Positions 1 through 13,164 are shown, counted from the first letter of the stretch. The stretch is DNA of 64,000 bases from Bacteroides sp. AN502(2024) (GCF_041227145.1 NZ_JBGFSP010000003.1:2418001-2482000), one strand, 5' to 3'. Numbers and translations: made by a program. Notes: a model not told the origin generated them from the letters alone.

Positions 1-1107
1 TACGAAGCCCTCGACCGTCTCTCTTCCAAGAATTCCGGTTCCCGTGACAACTTGGTACGCATTGCCGTATTCGGAGACTCTTTTATCGAAGCGGATATCT
101 TTACCGCCGACCTTCGCGAGATGCTTCAGAAACGTTTCGGTGGTTGTGGAGTCGGTTTTGTCACCATCACTTCCATGACAAACGGTTATCGGCCTACGGT
201 GCGACACACGTTCGGTGGATGGTCCAGCCATGCGGTGACAGACAGTGTCTATTTCGATAAGAAGAAACAAGGCATTTCCGGGCACTATTTCGTTCCCCGT
301 AATGGAGCTTATGTAGAACTGCGCGGACAAAATAAATACGCTTCCCTGCTCGATACTTGTCAGCATGCTTCCATCTTTTTTTATAATAGAGACTCCGTTC
401 TTCTTTCTGCTTGTGTGAACAAAGGAGAAAATAAAAATTATTCATTAGCTCCTTCCGATGGATTGCAGCAAATTCAGGTAGATGGACGCATCGGTTCTGT
501 CCGTTGGACCGTAGACCGTGCCGACTCTACGTTGTTTTATGGGTTGGCAATGGATGGAAAGGAAGGAATCATTCTCGATAATTTCTCGTTGCGTGGCAGC
601 TCCGGTCTCTCTTTGCGAGGCATTCCTTCACAGATGTTGAAGCAGTTTAACCACCAACGTCCTTACGACTTGATTATTCTCGAATATGGTTTGAATGTAG
701 CTACCCAACGGGGACGTAATTATGATAACTACCAGAAAGGATTGCTCACTGCTATCGAGCACCTGAAGGAATGTTTCCCACAAGCAGGATTCCTGTTGTT
801 GAGCATTGCTGACCGCGATTATAAAGATGAAAACGGAGAGCTTCGTACGATGCCCGGTGTTAAGAATCTGATTCGTTATCAGCAAAACATCGCGGCCGAA
901 AGCGGTATTGCTTTTTGGAATATGTTTGAAGCCATGGGTGGAGACGGGAGTATGGCAAAACTGGTTCACGCCAAACCCTCTATGGCAAACTACGATTATA
1001 CGCATATAAACTTCCGTGGTGGTAAACATTTGGCGAGATTGCTTTATGAAACCATGATCTATGGTAAGGAACAATATGACAGGAGGCGTGCTTATGAGAG
1101 GGAGTAA
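1..1107 (+). CDS. SGNH/GDSL-type hydrolase, 5' end outside window
   Basis: The reading frame is open from base 1, so the gene starts left of the window; a TTG at 52 is only an internal codon. A block-I-like FGDSF motif lies near base 70 and a C-terminal D-x-x-H pair sits in YDYTHIN around base 1000. Both fit the SGNH hydrolase fold used by acetylesterases and acetyltransferases. The last 14 nt overlap the next gene and a third overlapping gene encodes an MBOAT acyltransferase, so the three are almost certainly translated together. By analogy with AlgI/AlgJ-type systems, I infer a role in adding or removing O-acetyl groups on an exported glycan. No signal peptide can be judged because the N-terminus is missing. 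Substrate unknown. Confidence 0.75.
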   Translation, partial: YEALDRLSSKNSGSRDNLVRIAVFGDSFIEADIFTADLREMLQKRFGGCGVGFVTITSMTNGYRPTVRHTFGGWSSHAVTDSVYFDKKKQGISGHYFVPRNGAYVELRGQNKYASLLDTCQHASIFFYNRDSVLLSACVNKGENKNYSLAPSDGLQQIQVDGRIGSVRWTVDRADSTLFYGLAMDGKEGIILDNFSLRGSSGLSLRGIPSQMLKQFNHQRPYDLIILEYGLNVATQRGRNYDNYQKGLLTAIEHLKECFPQAGFLLLSIADRDYKDENGELRTMPGVKNLIRYQQNIAAESGIAFWNMFEAMGGDGSMAKLVHAKPSMANYDYTHINFRGGKHLARLLYETMIYGKEQYDRRRAYERE

Positions 1108-2011
1108 CCTGCTGTCCATCTTTGTTCTTATTTTCACCAGTATGCTGAGTGCCTCCTGTTTTCTTACAGAAGCCATCGCGCAAGATCGCATGCCTGTATG
1201 TCCTCCATTAGGAAAGGCTGCCAAGCTTGTCAAGCCCTTGCGGGAAATGAATTGGGCAAATGATACGATCGCTGTACAAATAGCCTTTCCTCCGGCTTTC
1301 CGAGAAACTGGTCGGAATGAGATTACTGGCAGTCTCGCTCTGCTGGCTCCCCTCTTGGGACATCTTCGCTTGGTGCGTGCCGGGCTCTCCGAAGATACAG
1401 TCTGCATTGTTCATATTGGCGACAGCCATATACGCGGACATATCTATCCCCAGACTACCGGTGCCCGTTTGAAAGAAACTTTCGGTGCTGTCTCTTATAT
1501 AGATAAAGGCGTCAACGGAGCTACTTGCCTTACATTTACCCATCCGGACCGTATTGCCGAAATCGCTGCCTTGAAACCCGAATTATTGGTTCTCTCTTTC
1601 GGAACCAATGAAAGTCATAACCGGCGTTATAATATAAATGTGCATTACAATCAGATGGATGAACTGGTAAAGCTGTTGCGCGATACTCTTCCTGACGTAC
1701 CTATTCTTCTGACTACCCCTCCCGGTTCCTATGAAAGTTTCCGGCAACGGAGGCGTAGACGCACATTTGCTGTTAATCCCCGCACAGTCATGGCGGCGGA
1801 AACCATCCGCCGTTATGCAAAAGACCATCATCTGATCGTGTGGGATATGTACGGTGTCGTCGGAGGGAAGCGTCGTGCTTGCGCCAACTGGACAGATGCC
1901 AAACTGATGCGTCCCGATCATGTACATTATTTACCTGAAGGGTATATCCTTCAAGGAAATTTATTATACCAAGCCTTCATAAAAGCATATAATGACTATG
2001 TTTCCGATTGA
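1094..2011 (+). CDS. Second SGNH/GDSL hydrolase-family protein, exported
   Basis: 305 aa from the ATG at 1094, chosen because a strong AGGAGG Shine-Dalgarno sits at 1081-1086, 7 nt upstream; an upstream in-frame ATG at 1061 has no such site. The N-terminus has a hydrophobic stretch (residues 4-16) ending in SASC, consistent with a lipoprotein or cleaved signal. SGNH motifs are visible: block I HIGDSH, block III FGTNE, and a C-terminal D-x-x-H in DHVHY. It overlaps the preceding gene by 14 nt and the following MBOAT gene by about 20 nt. It probably supplies the periplasmic acetyl-transfer or esterase step with the MBOAT partner. The exact glycan is not evident. Confidence 0.8.
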   Translation: MRGSNLLSIFVLIFTSMLSASCFLTEAIAQDRMPVCPPLGKAAKLVKPLREMNWANDTIAVQIAFPPAFRETGRNEITGSLALLAPLLGHLRLVRAGLSEDTVCIVHIGDSHIRGHIYPQTTGARLKETFGAVSYIDKGVNGATCLTFTHPDRIAEIAALKPELLVLSFGTNESHNRRYNINVHYNQMDELVKLLRDTLPDVPILLTTPPGSYESFRQRRRRRTFAVNPRTVMAAETIRRYAKDHHLIVWDMYGVVGGKRRACANWTDAKLMRPDHVHYLPEGYILQGNLLYQAFIKAYNDYVSD

Positions 2012-3485
2012 TATAGATTTCAGTAGACTGAAAGAGGTACTTACCTATGATCCGCAAGTGCCGATGATATTCAGCAGTGGCATTTTCCTTTGGTTGTTCA
2101 CTGCTTTCATGGTAGTGTATGTGTTGTTGCAGCATAAACATACTGCCCGTATTTTATTCGTCACTCTCTTTTCCTATTATTTTTATTATAAAAGTAGCGG
2201 TACTTATTTCTTCTTGCTCGCGATAGTGACTATTGCCGACTTCTTTCTTGCGCAACTGATGGAACGTACGCAGGGGCACTGGAAGCGTAAAGGATTAGTC
2301 ACTTTGAGTTTGGGCATTAATCTGGGTCTTCTTGTCTATTTCAAATATACTAATTTCCTGGGTGGAGTGATCGCATCATTGACGGGAGGGGAGTTTACCG
2401 CTCTCGATATCTTCCTGCCTGTCGGCATCTCCTTTTTCACTTTTCAGTCATTGAGCTACACCATCGATGTCTACCGGAAAGAGATAAAACCACTGACCAA
2501 CCTGCTGGATTATGCTTTTTATGTATCTTTCTTCCCCCAACTGGTTGCGGGACCTATCGTACGTGCCCGCGACTTTATCCCGCAAATTCGAAAACCTCTC
2601 TTTGTTTCGCAGGAGATGTTTGGTCGTGGAATCTTTTTGATCGTATCCGGTCTTTTCAAGAAAGCCATTATTTCCGATTACATCAGTATCAACTTTGTTG
2701 AACGTATTTTTGATAATCCTACTCTCTATTCCGGCGTGGAGAATCTGATGGGTGTGTATGGCTATGCTTTACAGATTTACTGCGACTTTTCCGGATATAG
2801 TGACATGGCTATCGGTATCGCTTTATTGTTGGGTTTTCATTTTAATCTCAATTTTAATTCTCCTTATAAGTCTGCTTCCATTACTGAGTTCTGGCATCGT
2901 TGGCACATCTCTTTGTCCAGCTGGCTACGGGATTATCTGTATATCTCTTTAGGAGGGAATCGGAAAGGTAAGTTCCGGCAATATCTGAATCTTATCATTA
3001 CCATGTTTTTGGGGGGATTGTGGCATGGAGCCTCTTGGAATTTTGTACTGTGGGGTATCTTCCACGGTGTTGCTTTGGCATTGCATAAAATGTGGATGAC
3101 CATTACCGGGCGCAAGAAAGGAGAACAAAGTCATGGTTGGCGGCGTGTGTTCGGAGTGATTATTACTTTTCATTTTGTTTGTTTCTGTTGGATTTTCTTC
3201 CGCAATGCCGATTTCCGGAATTCAATGGATATGCTGGGACAGATATTCACCACTTTTCGTCCGCAACTGTTCCCACAATTGTTGGAAGGATATTGGAAAG
3301 TATTTGCATTAATGTTGCTTGGCTTCCTGCTTCATTTTGCGCCCGATAGTTGGGAGAAAGCGGTATGCCGGGGCGTTATCCGTATGCCGTTTGTGGGAAA
3401 AGCGGTATTAATGGTAGCTTTGATTTACCTTGTTATCCAGATGAAGAGTTCGGAGATTCAGCCTTTTATTTATTTCCAGTTCTAA
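1992..3485 (+). CDS. MBOAT-family O-acyltransferase (AlgI/DltB-like)
   Basis: 497 aa, polytopic, with many hydrophobic segments from residue 25 to the end. The two MBOAT signatures are present: FWHRWHISLSSW with the family histidine near residue 300 and GLWHGASWN with the catalytic histidine near residue 344. Length matches AlgI/PatA-type acyltransferases. Start overlaps the SGNH gene (ATG at 1992 or 1998). Known family members move acyl groups from a cytoplasmic donor across the membrane for transfer to a polysaccharide, with an SGNH partner finishing the transfer. Two SGNH partners are encoded directly upstream, so this is a complete O-acetylation cassette. The target glycan is not identifiable from the window. 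Confidence 0.92.
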   Translation: MTMFPIDIDFSRLKEVLTYDPQVPMIFSSGIFLWLFTAFMVVYVLLQHKHTARILFVTLFSYYFYYKSSGTYFFLLAIVTIADFFLAQLMERTQGHWKRKGLVTLSLGINLGLLVYFKYTNFLGGVIASLTGGEFTALDIFLPVGISFFTFQSLSYTIDVYRKEIKPLTNLLDYAFYVSFFPQLVAGPIVRARDFIPQIRKPLFVSQEMFGRGIFLIVSGLFKKAIISDYISINFVERIFDNPTLYSGVENLMGVYGYALQIYCDFSGYSDMAIGIALLLGFHFNLNFNSPYKSASITEFWHRWHISLSSWLRDYLYISLGGNRKGKFRQYLNLIITMFLGGLWHGASWNFVLWGIFHGVALALHKMWMTITGRKKGEQSHGWRRVFGVIITFHFVCFCWIFFRNADFRNSMDMLGQIFTTFRPQLFPQLLEGYWKVFALMLLGFLLHFAPDSWEKAVCRGVIRMPFVGKAVLMVALIYLVIQMKSSEIQPFIYFQF

Positions 3486-3921
3486 ACTTTTTTTCCATAT
3501 AGGTTAATCATTTGCTTCATTGCTGGGACTTTAGTTCCCGGATGCTGGGAACAAAAAAGTTCCACCTTTATGTTGAAACCAAGTGTCGCATTACGGGTGA
3601 CCAACTGTCTTCTATACACTCTTCGTCCGGGTGATAGGTGACAGATACGGTGATAGGTTAACAACAACCTATCACCGCTCTGTAAATACGATGAATAAAG
3701 AGTTTCAGAACGATGGTGATAGGTTGAAAGAGGAATTGACGAAATCAATAGGGGAGAGAGTGGTAATAACCCTCGTTGGTGCATCAAACCGCTCTGCAGT
3801 AGTCATGGCACCATTCAACTTGCGGATGTCGAAATTGCAAAATGCCATTTTATTGATTAGTAGGGTGATATCTGGCATATTTTTTCTTTCTTTGCAAAAG
3901 AAAAAAGAAATCGTTAATTAT
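3486..3921. other. Intergenic region with GTTCC hairpin and GGTGATAGG repeats
   Basis: No convincing gene. A small hairpin, GTTCCC/GGGAAC at 3534-3552, is followed by A6 and another GTTCCACC. GGTGATAGG occurs three times in direct orientation (3630, 3649, 3715) and once inverted. A reading frame in phase with the aldo/keto reductase extends back to 3631, but its sequence is repeat-derived and lacks any recognisable domain, so I treat it as non-coding. Confidence 0.5.
3648..3677. repeat. Perfect 12-bp inverted repeat built from GGTGATAGG units
   Basis: CGGTGATAGGTT (3648-3659) and AACCTATCACCG (3666-3677) are perfectly complementary around a 6-nt loop. The same GGTGATAGG core occurs at 3630 and 3715. 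It has no T-tract in either direction, so it does not look like a terminator. It could be an operator, an mRNA stem or a scattered intergenic repeat. Confidence 0.6.
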
Positions 3922-4932
3922 ATGGATAATTCATTCACTTATCAACCGTCAACCAACCGTTATGATCGTATGCAGTATAAATATTGCGGCAAGAGCGGCT
4001 TGCAGTTACCTCTTATTTCTCTGGGATTGTGGCACAACTTCGGTAGTGTGGACGATTTCACCGTGGCAACCGATATGATAAAGTATGCTTTTGACCACGG
4101 TATCACTCATTTCGATTTGGCAAATAACTACGGTCCTGCTCCCGGAAGTGCGGAAACCAACTTCGGACGAATTTTGAAAGAGAATTTCCAAGGCTATCGG
4201 GATGAAATGGTAATCTCTTCCAAAGCCGGACATGAAATGTGGGCGGGACCTTACGGTGGCAATAGTTCCCGTAAGAATCTGATGGCAAGTATCGACCAAA
4301 GTCTCCGTCGTACAGGATTGGAGTATTTCGATATTTTTTATAGTCATCGTTATGATGGAGTAACTCCGGTTGAAGAAACGATTCAAACATTGATTGATAT
4401 AGTAAAGCAGGGGAAAGCCCTCTATATCGGAATATCCAAGTATCCCCCCGAACAAGCACGGATTGCTTATGAAATGATGGCGAACGCAGGTGTGCCTTGC
4501 CTTATCAGCCAATACCGTTACAGTATGTTCGATCGTGCGGTTGAGGCTGAATCACTCCCTTTGGCGGCGGAATACGGTTCCGGTTTCATTGCTTTCTCTC
4601 CTTTGGCGCAAGGATTGTTGACCGATAAATACCTGAACGGTATCCCTGAAGGCTCGCGAGCCGCACGTTCTTCCGGCTTCCTTCAGCGTTCGCAAGTTAC
4701 TCCCGAAAAGATAGAAGCTGCCCGGCAGTTAAATGAAATAGCCCGTCTCCGTGGGCAGACATTAGCTGAAATGGCTTTGGCATGGGTGCTGAGAGATGAA
4801 AGAATAACATCGGTGATCGTGGGAGCAAGTTCCGTGAATCAGTTGGCGGATAATCTCAAGGCATTGGAACATTGGGACTTTACTGTTGAAGAACTGACAG
4901 CGATTGAACTGGTTTTGTCAGGCATGGCTTAA
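3922..4932 (+). CDS. Aldo/keto reductase (YghZ/L-glyceraldehyde-3-phosphate reductase type)
   Basis: 336 aa from ATG 3922; this start puts the family N-terminus (Y-x-YCGKSG) about 12 residues in and matches the usual length of about 330-345 aa. AKR catalytic residues are visible: Asp/Tyr in DLANNYGP, Lys in SSKAG and His in YSHRYD. A C-terminal cofactor-binding IVGASS motif is also present. The family reduces aldehydes such as L-glyceraldehyde 3-phosphate or methylglyoxal with NADPH in the cytoplasm. It stands alone between an O-acetylation cassette and the rRNA operon. Exact substrate not provable from sequence. Confidence 0.9.
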   Translation: MDNSFTYQPSTNRYDRMQYKYCGKSGLQLPLISLGLWHNFGSVDDFTVATDMIKYAFDHGITHFDLANNYGPAPGSAETNFGRILKENFQGYRDEMVISSKAGHEMWAGPYGGNSSRKNLMASIDQSLRRTGLEYFDIFYSHRYDGVTPVEETIQTLIDIVKQGKALYIGISKYPPEQARIAYEMMANAGVPCLISQYRYSMFDRAVEAESLPLAAEYGSGFIAFSPLAQGLLTDKYLNGIPEGSRAARSSGFLQRSQVTPEKIEAARQLNEIARLRGQTLAEMALAWVLRDERITSVIVGASSVNQLADNLKALEHWDFTVEELTAIELVLSGMA

Positions 4933-5210
4933 AAAGTTCTTTATTGATCCGACTACGTATTTAGCAAAAGATCTGTGTCTTTATTATCAGAACAATCTGA
5001 AAATACCATGTACAGAATTTGGTTAACTTAAGGTAAGTGTCTCCTTCATACATTAGCTAATGTAAGTTGATCACATGGTTGACGCGAGTTGTTCGGATAG
5101 CCAACTAATGCTTCTACCCTGAGCCAGTACTAAAAAATATGTTCTACAACATCGTTGTCAATCAGCGCGTTAGTATAGATATGCAAAAAAGTTCAGAAAA
5201 AAGTGCCGGA
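4933..5210. other. Intergenic stretch with no recognised gene
   Basis: Upstream of the rRNA promoters. A short minus-strand frame (around 5130-5175) ends NALIDNDVVEHIF and could be the tail of a lost gene, but it is too short to assign. No terminator with a T-tract was found after the aldo/keto reductase. Confidence 0.4.
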
Positions 5211-5214
5211 TATA

Positions 5215-5247
5215 TTTGGATTGTAAATTAAAAGGTGGTACTTTTGC
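5215..5247 (+). promoter_or_regulatory. rRNA operon promoter P1
   Basis: Bacteroides-type promoter: -33 TTTG at 5215-5218 and -7 TACTTTTG at 5239-5246, separated by 20 nt. The sequence just downstream (GCACCCGCTTTCC) nearly repeats the one after P2. Confidence 0.75.
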
Positions 5248-5341
5248 ACCCGCTTTCCGAGGGAGGACAGCCTGACAGGTTTGACATGATGCTTGCCGCA
5301 TAAGGCACCTTTAAAATAAAGACAAAAAACTTTCAAAAAAG

Positions 5342-5375
5342 TTTGGAGTTAATACATAAAAGTCCTTATCTTTGC
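5342..5375 (+). promoter_or_regulatory. rRNA operon promoter P2
   Basis: -33 TTTG at 5342-5345 and -7 TATCTTTG at 5367-5374, separated by 21 nt. It lies about 128 nt after P1 with a near-identical initial transcribed sequence (GCATCCGCTTTCT), making a tandem pair typical of rRNA operons. Confidence 0.8.
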
Positions 5376-5431
5376 ATCCGCTTTCTAAAAGAAAGCGCGT
5401 GTTTCTGACACGTCAGTTCTTTGAAATATTG

Positions 5432-5455
5432 ATAAACAATACAAGTAGTACAAGT
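5432..5455 (+). other. 16S leader half of the pre-16S processing stem
   Basis: The segment reading AAACAATACAAGTAGTACAA is nearly complementary to 7225-7248 downstream of 16S (TTGTACTACTGGTACTTGTT). The two can pair to loop out pre-16S for RNase III-type cleavage. The partner lies in the 16S-tRNA spacer. Confidence 0.6.
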
Positions 5456-5595
5456 AAAGAAATAGAACCGTCAATACTTGTCTGATATATATGAATATAT
5501 GTACAGGCACAGGTATTGTAATAAAGGTCAATGAAATTACGGCGTCCTGAACAGAGCAATATGATATCCTTGATTGGATATTCGAATGATATTTT

Positions 5596-7126
<1,531 letters not shown>

Positions 7127-7416
7127 TGGAGTGATGCCGTAGGGGTCGGATGTCCTTATCGTATGTTTGATATGTATCATATGTAAGGTCCATCTCCACC
7201 CGGATACCTTTCAAGGTTCTGTTTTTTGTACTACTGGTACTTGTTTATTTATGATATGGATCAACCATCTATAGAAGTATAGATATAGATCAACACGAGA
7301 GAAAACAGAAGCCGAGTCTAACATACAGGTAGACAAGGTTGGATTATCGAGCAAGAGATAGCAGAAGCGATGCTTGCATCGATTATGCCGAAAGCAGCCG
7401 ATAATGCGTAGAACAT

Positions 7417-7493
7417 AGTCCTATAGCTCAGTTGGTTAGAGCGCTACACTGATAATGTAGAGGTCGGCAGTTCAACTCTGCCTGGGACTACCA
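7417..7493 (+). tRNA. tRNA-Ile (GAT)
   Basis: Cloverleaf with acceptor AGTCCTA/TGGGACT, anticodon loop CTGATAA (anticodon GAT), T-loop TTCAACT and encoded CCA at 7491-7493. It sits in the 16S-23S spacer, as usual in Bacteroides rRNA operons. Confidence 0.96.
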
Positions 7494-7549
7494 AGCTCAA
7501 GAGATGTCCATGTGCGCGAGCCTTGAGATAGATTCTTGAATCACTTCTT

Positions 7550-7623
7550 GGGGGATTAGCTCAGCTGGCTAGAGCATCTGCCTTGCACGCAGAGGGTCAA
7601 CGGTTCGAATCCGTTATTCTCCA
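7550..7623 (+). tRNA. tRNA-Ala (TGC)
   Basis: Acceptor GGGGGAT/ATTCTCC (two G-T wobbles), anticodon loop CTTGCAC (anticodon TGC), T-arm AACGG-TTCGAAT-CCGTT, discriminator A at 7623. CCA is not encoded (next bases CAG), unlike the neighbouring tRNA-Ile. Confidence 0.95.
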
Positions 7624-7645
7624 CAGTCTCAGCAATGAGAAACGA

Positions 7646-7680
7646 TCTTTGACATGATGTACAAAAAGTAAAATTTTAGT
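7646..7680 (+). other. 5' half of the pre-23S processing stem
   Basis: GACATGATG and AAAAAGTAAAA here are complementary to TTTTACTTTT and CATCATGTC at about 10719-10741, just after 23S. This long stem probably brings the 23S ends together for processing. Confidence 0.65.
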
Positions 7681-7784
7681 AAGAGCTAAAAGTATATATC
7701 AAACCGTACGTGTCCGCGTATGCAATATTGATAAAGGGAGCAATTCCAATGTCAATACCGTTACACGGACAAGACGTTTGAAAG

Positions 7785-10672
<2,888 letters not shown>

Positions 10673-10748
10673 GGAGATGTAGTGGTTGGTTGTATACATT
10701 TAGCTTGTAATAACTGAATTTTTACTTTTCATCATGTCATGACTTTAT

Positions 10749-10858
<110 letters not shown>

Positions 10859-10865
10859 TTTGAAG

Positions 10866-10899
10866 AAGCCCCTTGATTCTAAAGTGAGTCAAGGGGCTT
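10866..10899 (+). terminator. rRNA operon terminator hairpin
   Basis: Perfect 11-bp stem AAGCCCCTTGA / TCAAGGGGCTT with a 12-nt loop, 8 nt after 5S. There is no long T-tract; the following sequence is GCTGTGTTTGG. Confidence 0.8.
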
Positions 10900-11043
10900 G
10901 CTGTGTTTGGTCACTTCGTATTGAGGAATATTTTTTCGCTTTCAGATTACTTAATATCTACTGATCCTTACTTTTAGATTCTCGATATTTCCTCTTTCGG
11001 CTTAATAAAATCAGAAAAATCTGAATATTTACTGATAAATTGT

Positions 11044-11272
11044 ATGTTATCCCATCCTGCCGCATTCAATCGTTTGGTAGTGTATAGTTATATTGATTTG
11101 AAGCGTTTTGGTGGAGCATTGAAGTCTACAGATATCTTTTCAAGGAATGTGATAAAGCCGATTATTCGTATTGGGATTATATGTATTATGGAGACATTTA
11201 CTGGAGAGTCTGAAAGAATATGATGCAGTAATACAATATGAGAAGGCGGTAAAAATGTATCTGACAAAGATT
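11044..11272 (+). pseudogene. Fragment of a TPR protein, frameshifted
   Basis: From ATG 11044 one frame reads FNRLVVYSYIDLKRF and continues to about 11145. Coding then shifts by one base to KADYSYWDYMYYGD, and shifts again near 11195 to LKEYDAVIQYEKAV. Joined, these segments read as tetratricopeptide-like helices with the usual Y-G-D and EYD-A pattern. At least two frameshifts and no full-length flanking gene mean this is a decayed remnant. I see no start signal or promoter. Moderate confidence, since only about 75 residues are recognisable. Confidence 0.55.
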
Positions 11273-11366
11273 ATATATGACTCTCTTATTTTAGTTGTTT
11301 GTCGTAACGGGAGTAGTGGAGAGTGGGCTTAGCTCCTTCTTTTTTGCACTTTTTTCTCTTTTCCTA

Positions 11367-11396
11367 TTGGAATATTCAAAAGATTATCTACTTTTG
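11367..11396 (+). promoter_or_regulatory. Promoter of the ABC/GntR operon
   Basis: -7 TACTTTTG at 11389-11396 with a TATTGG -33-like element (TTG 11367-11369) 19 nt upstream. The predicted start lies inside the palindrome at 11398-11421. Confidence 0.65.
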
Positions 11397-11397
11397 C

Positions 11398-11421
11398 AGT
11401 GTACTATTATACTAATACACT
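11398..11421 (+). promoter_or_regulatory. Putative operator of the GntR (YtrA-like) regulator
   Basis: AGTGTA (11398-11403), 12 nt, TACACT (11416-11421). The spacer is itself largely palindromic (TA-TATA-TA core). It immediately follows the -7 element, so a bound repressor would block initiation. The half-sites match the operator I recall for Bacillus YtrA (AGTGTA / TACACT with about 13 nt between), and a YtrA-sized GntR gene is third in the operon. Confidence 0.7.
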
Positions 11422-11449
11422 AAAACATTTTTCATTAAACAGAGATACT

Positions 11450-12295
11450 ATGATTACAGTAGAAAATCTTTCATTTACTTATCGTAAATCGAAGCGTGCG
11501 ATACTACATGATTTCTCGCTTTCGTTCGAATCAGGAAGGGTATATGGACTGTTGGGAAAGAACGGTGCGGGCAAATCTACTCTTCTCTATCTGATGTCTG
11601 GGTTGTTGATTCCTAAAAGCGGCAAGGTGATGTTTCATGGTACAGATGTGCACCGTCGGTTACCGGTTACTTTACAGGATATGTTTTTAGTTCCCGAGGA
11701 GTTTGATTTGCCTTCGGTCTCTCTGGTCAGCTATGTGGAGTTGAACAGTCCTTTTTATCCTCGTTTCAGTAAGGAAGAGATGATTAAATATCTTCATTAT
11801 TTTGAAATGGATATAGATATTGATCTTGGAATGATTTCTATGGGGCAGAAAAAGAAAGTGTTCATGAGTTTTGCACTTGCTACGAATACCTCTCTTTTGT
11901 TGATGGATGAACCGACCAACGGACTAGATATTCCAGGCAAAAGCCAGTTCCGTAAGTTTATAGCATCGGGTATGTCGGAGGATAAAACGATAGTGATTTC
12001 CACACACCAGGTTCGTGACATCGACAAAGTACTCGATCATGTGTTGATTATGGATGACAGCCGTGTGTTGCTGGATGAATCGACAAGTAATATTTGCGAC
12101 AAACTTTTCTTTGTGGAGAGTGATGATCGGGAATTGGCCAAAAGTGCGCTTTTCGCAATTCCTACTATTCAGGGGAATTATTTGCTCCTTCCTAATAAAA
12201 AGCAGGAAGAGTCGGAATTAAACCTGGAACTTCTTTTTAATGCTACACTGGCTGCTCCCGAGGAGATGTCCCGATTGTTTCAAACTCAAAAATAA
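11450..12295 (+). CDS. ABC transporter ATP-binding protein
   Basis: 281 aa from ATG 11450; the open frame extends back to 11399, but that would include the operator, and ITVENLSFTY is the normal family start. Walker A GKNGAGKST near residue 35, signature-like SMGQKKKV near 130, Walker B LLLMDEP near 150, and H-loop STHQ. It powers the permease encoded 6 nt downstream. The arrangement ATPase-permease-GntR resembles YtrA-regulated operons that respond to cell-envelope stress in Firmicutes. The substrate is unknown; a drug- or lipid-export or self-protection role is an inference from that resemblance. Confidence 0.93.
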   Translation: MITVENLSFTYRKSKRAILHDFSLSFESGRVYGLLGKNGAGKSTLLYLMSGLLIPKSGKVMFHGTDVHRRLPVTLQDMFLVPEEFDLPSVSLVSYVELNSPFYPRFSKEEMIKYLHYFEMDIDIDLGMISMGQKKKVFMSFALATNTSLLLMDEPTNGLDIPGKSQFRKFIASGMSEDKTIVISTHQVRDIDKVLDHVLIMDDSRVLLDESTSNICDKLFFVESDDRELAKSALFAIPTIQGNYLLLPNKKQEESELNLELLFNATLAAPEEMSRLFQTQK

Positions 12296-12301
12296 AAGAC
12301 G

Positions 12302-13153
12302 ATGATAAAAGATACTTTTTTTAGTTTGCCTCGTTTTATGAATCTTTGCCGCAAGGAGATGGTGGAGAGCTGGAAGTCGAATGTGCTTCGTATGGTATTA
12401 CTTTATGGAGTGATGACTGTTGTGCTGGTCTGGAACGGATATTTTGCGTATCGTACTCACGACTCGGTTCGTTTTCTCGAACGTTATGTGGAGGCCGATC
12501 CTGCCTGGAACTTTATATTAATAGCTTTTCTTTGGTTTCTATTCGGATTTGGTTGTTTAAGCGGTTCGCTGACAATGGAGAAGATGAAAAGCAAGACAAA
12601 CAGATTGTCTATATTAATGACACCGGCCACTCCTTTTGAGAAATTCTTTTCTCGTTGGTTGGTATCAACCGTTGTCCTGTTGGTTGTCTTTTTTATTACC
12701 TTTAAACTGGCAGATTATACACGGGTACTGGTTTATTCGCTTATCTATCCGGATGTAAAAGAAGTAATACTTCCTGTCAATCTGGGAGATTTGGTAGGTA
12801 GCGGTAAACGGTGGTACTTGTTCAACAAAACGTATGAGTTGACATTGGTGCTTTCTATCTATTGCTTTGTGCAGTCATTGTTTGTATTAGGCAGTTCTGT
12901 ATGGCCGAAAAATTCGTTTCTTAAAACATTTGTTTCTGTTACGATAATTGTTTTAATTTACGTACTGGTCGGAATGTTGGTGGGGGATATGTTATTTAGC
13001 AGAAGCAATAAAGATTATGATTATATTTTTTCTTCAATGACGAAGGAGCTGGTTGTCGCTATGGTAACTGTGGTCTTTATGCTTTTTGCATTCGTAAATT
13101 GGACACTCGCCTATTTCCGTTTCAAGGAATCCGAGATCATTCAACGCATGTAA
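12302..13153 (+). CDS. ABC transporter permease (ABC-2-like)
   Basis: 283 aa with about six hydrophobic segments (roughly residues 28-50, 74-95, 115-135, 180-200, 210-230, 250-272). It lies between the ATPase and GntR genes with gaps of 6 and 11 nt, so it is co-transcribed and forms the membrane part of the exporter. No close named family recognised. A long extracytoplasmic stretch between the third and fourth segments carries several charged residues. Confidence 0.85.
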   Translation: MIKDTFFSLPRFMNLCRKEMVESWKSNVLRMVLLYGVMTVVLVWNGYFAYRTHDSVRFLERYVEADPAWNFILIAFLWFLFGFGCLSGSLTMEKMKSKTNRLSILMTPATPFEKFFSRWLVSTVVLLVVFFITFKLADYTRVLVYSLIYPDVKEVILPVNLGDLVGSGKRWYLFNKTYELTLVLSIYCFVQSLFVLGSSVWPKNSFLKTFVSVTIIVLIYVLVGMLVGDMLFSRSNKDYDYIFSSMTKELVVAMVTVVFMLFAFVNWTLAYFRFKESEIIQRM

Positions 13154-13164
13154 TACTTTAGACT

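Noticed and set aside
3631..3921. N-terminal extension of the aldo/keto reductase
   Set aside because: The 97 extra residues come from GGTGATAGG repeats and lack homology; the family start fits ATG 3922.
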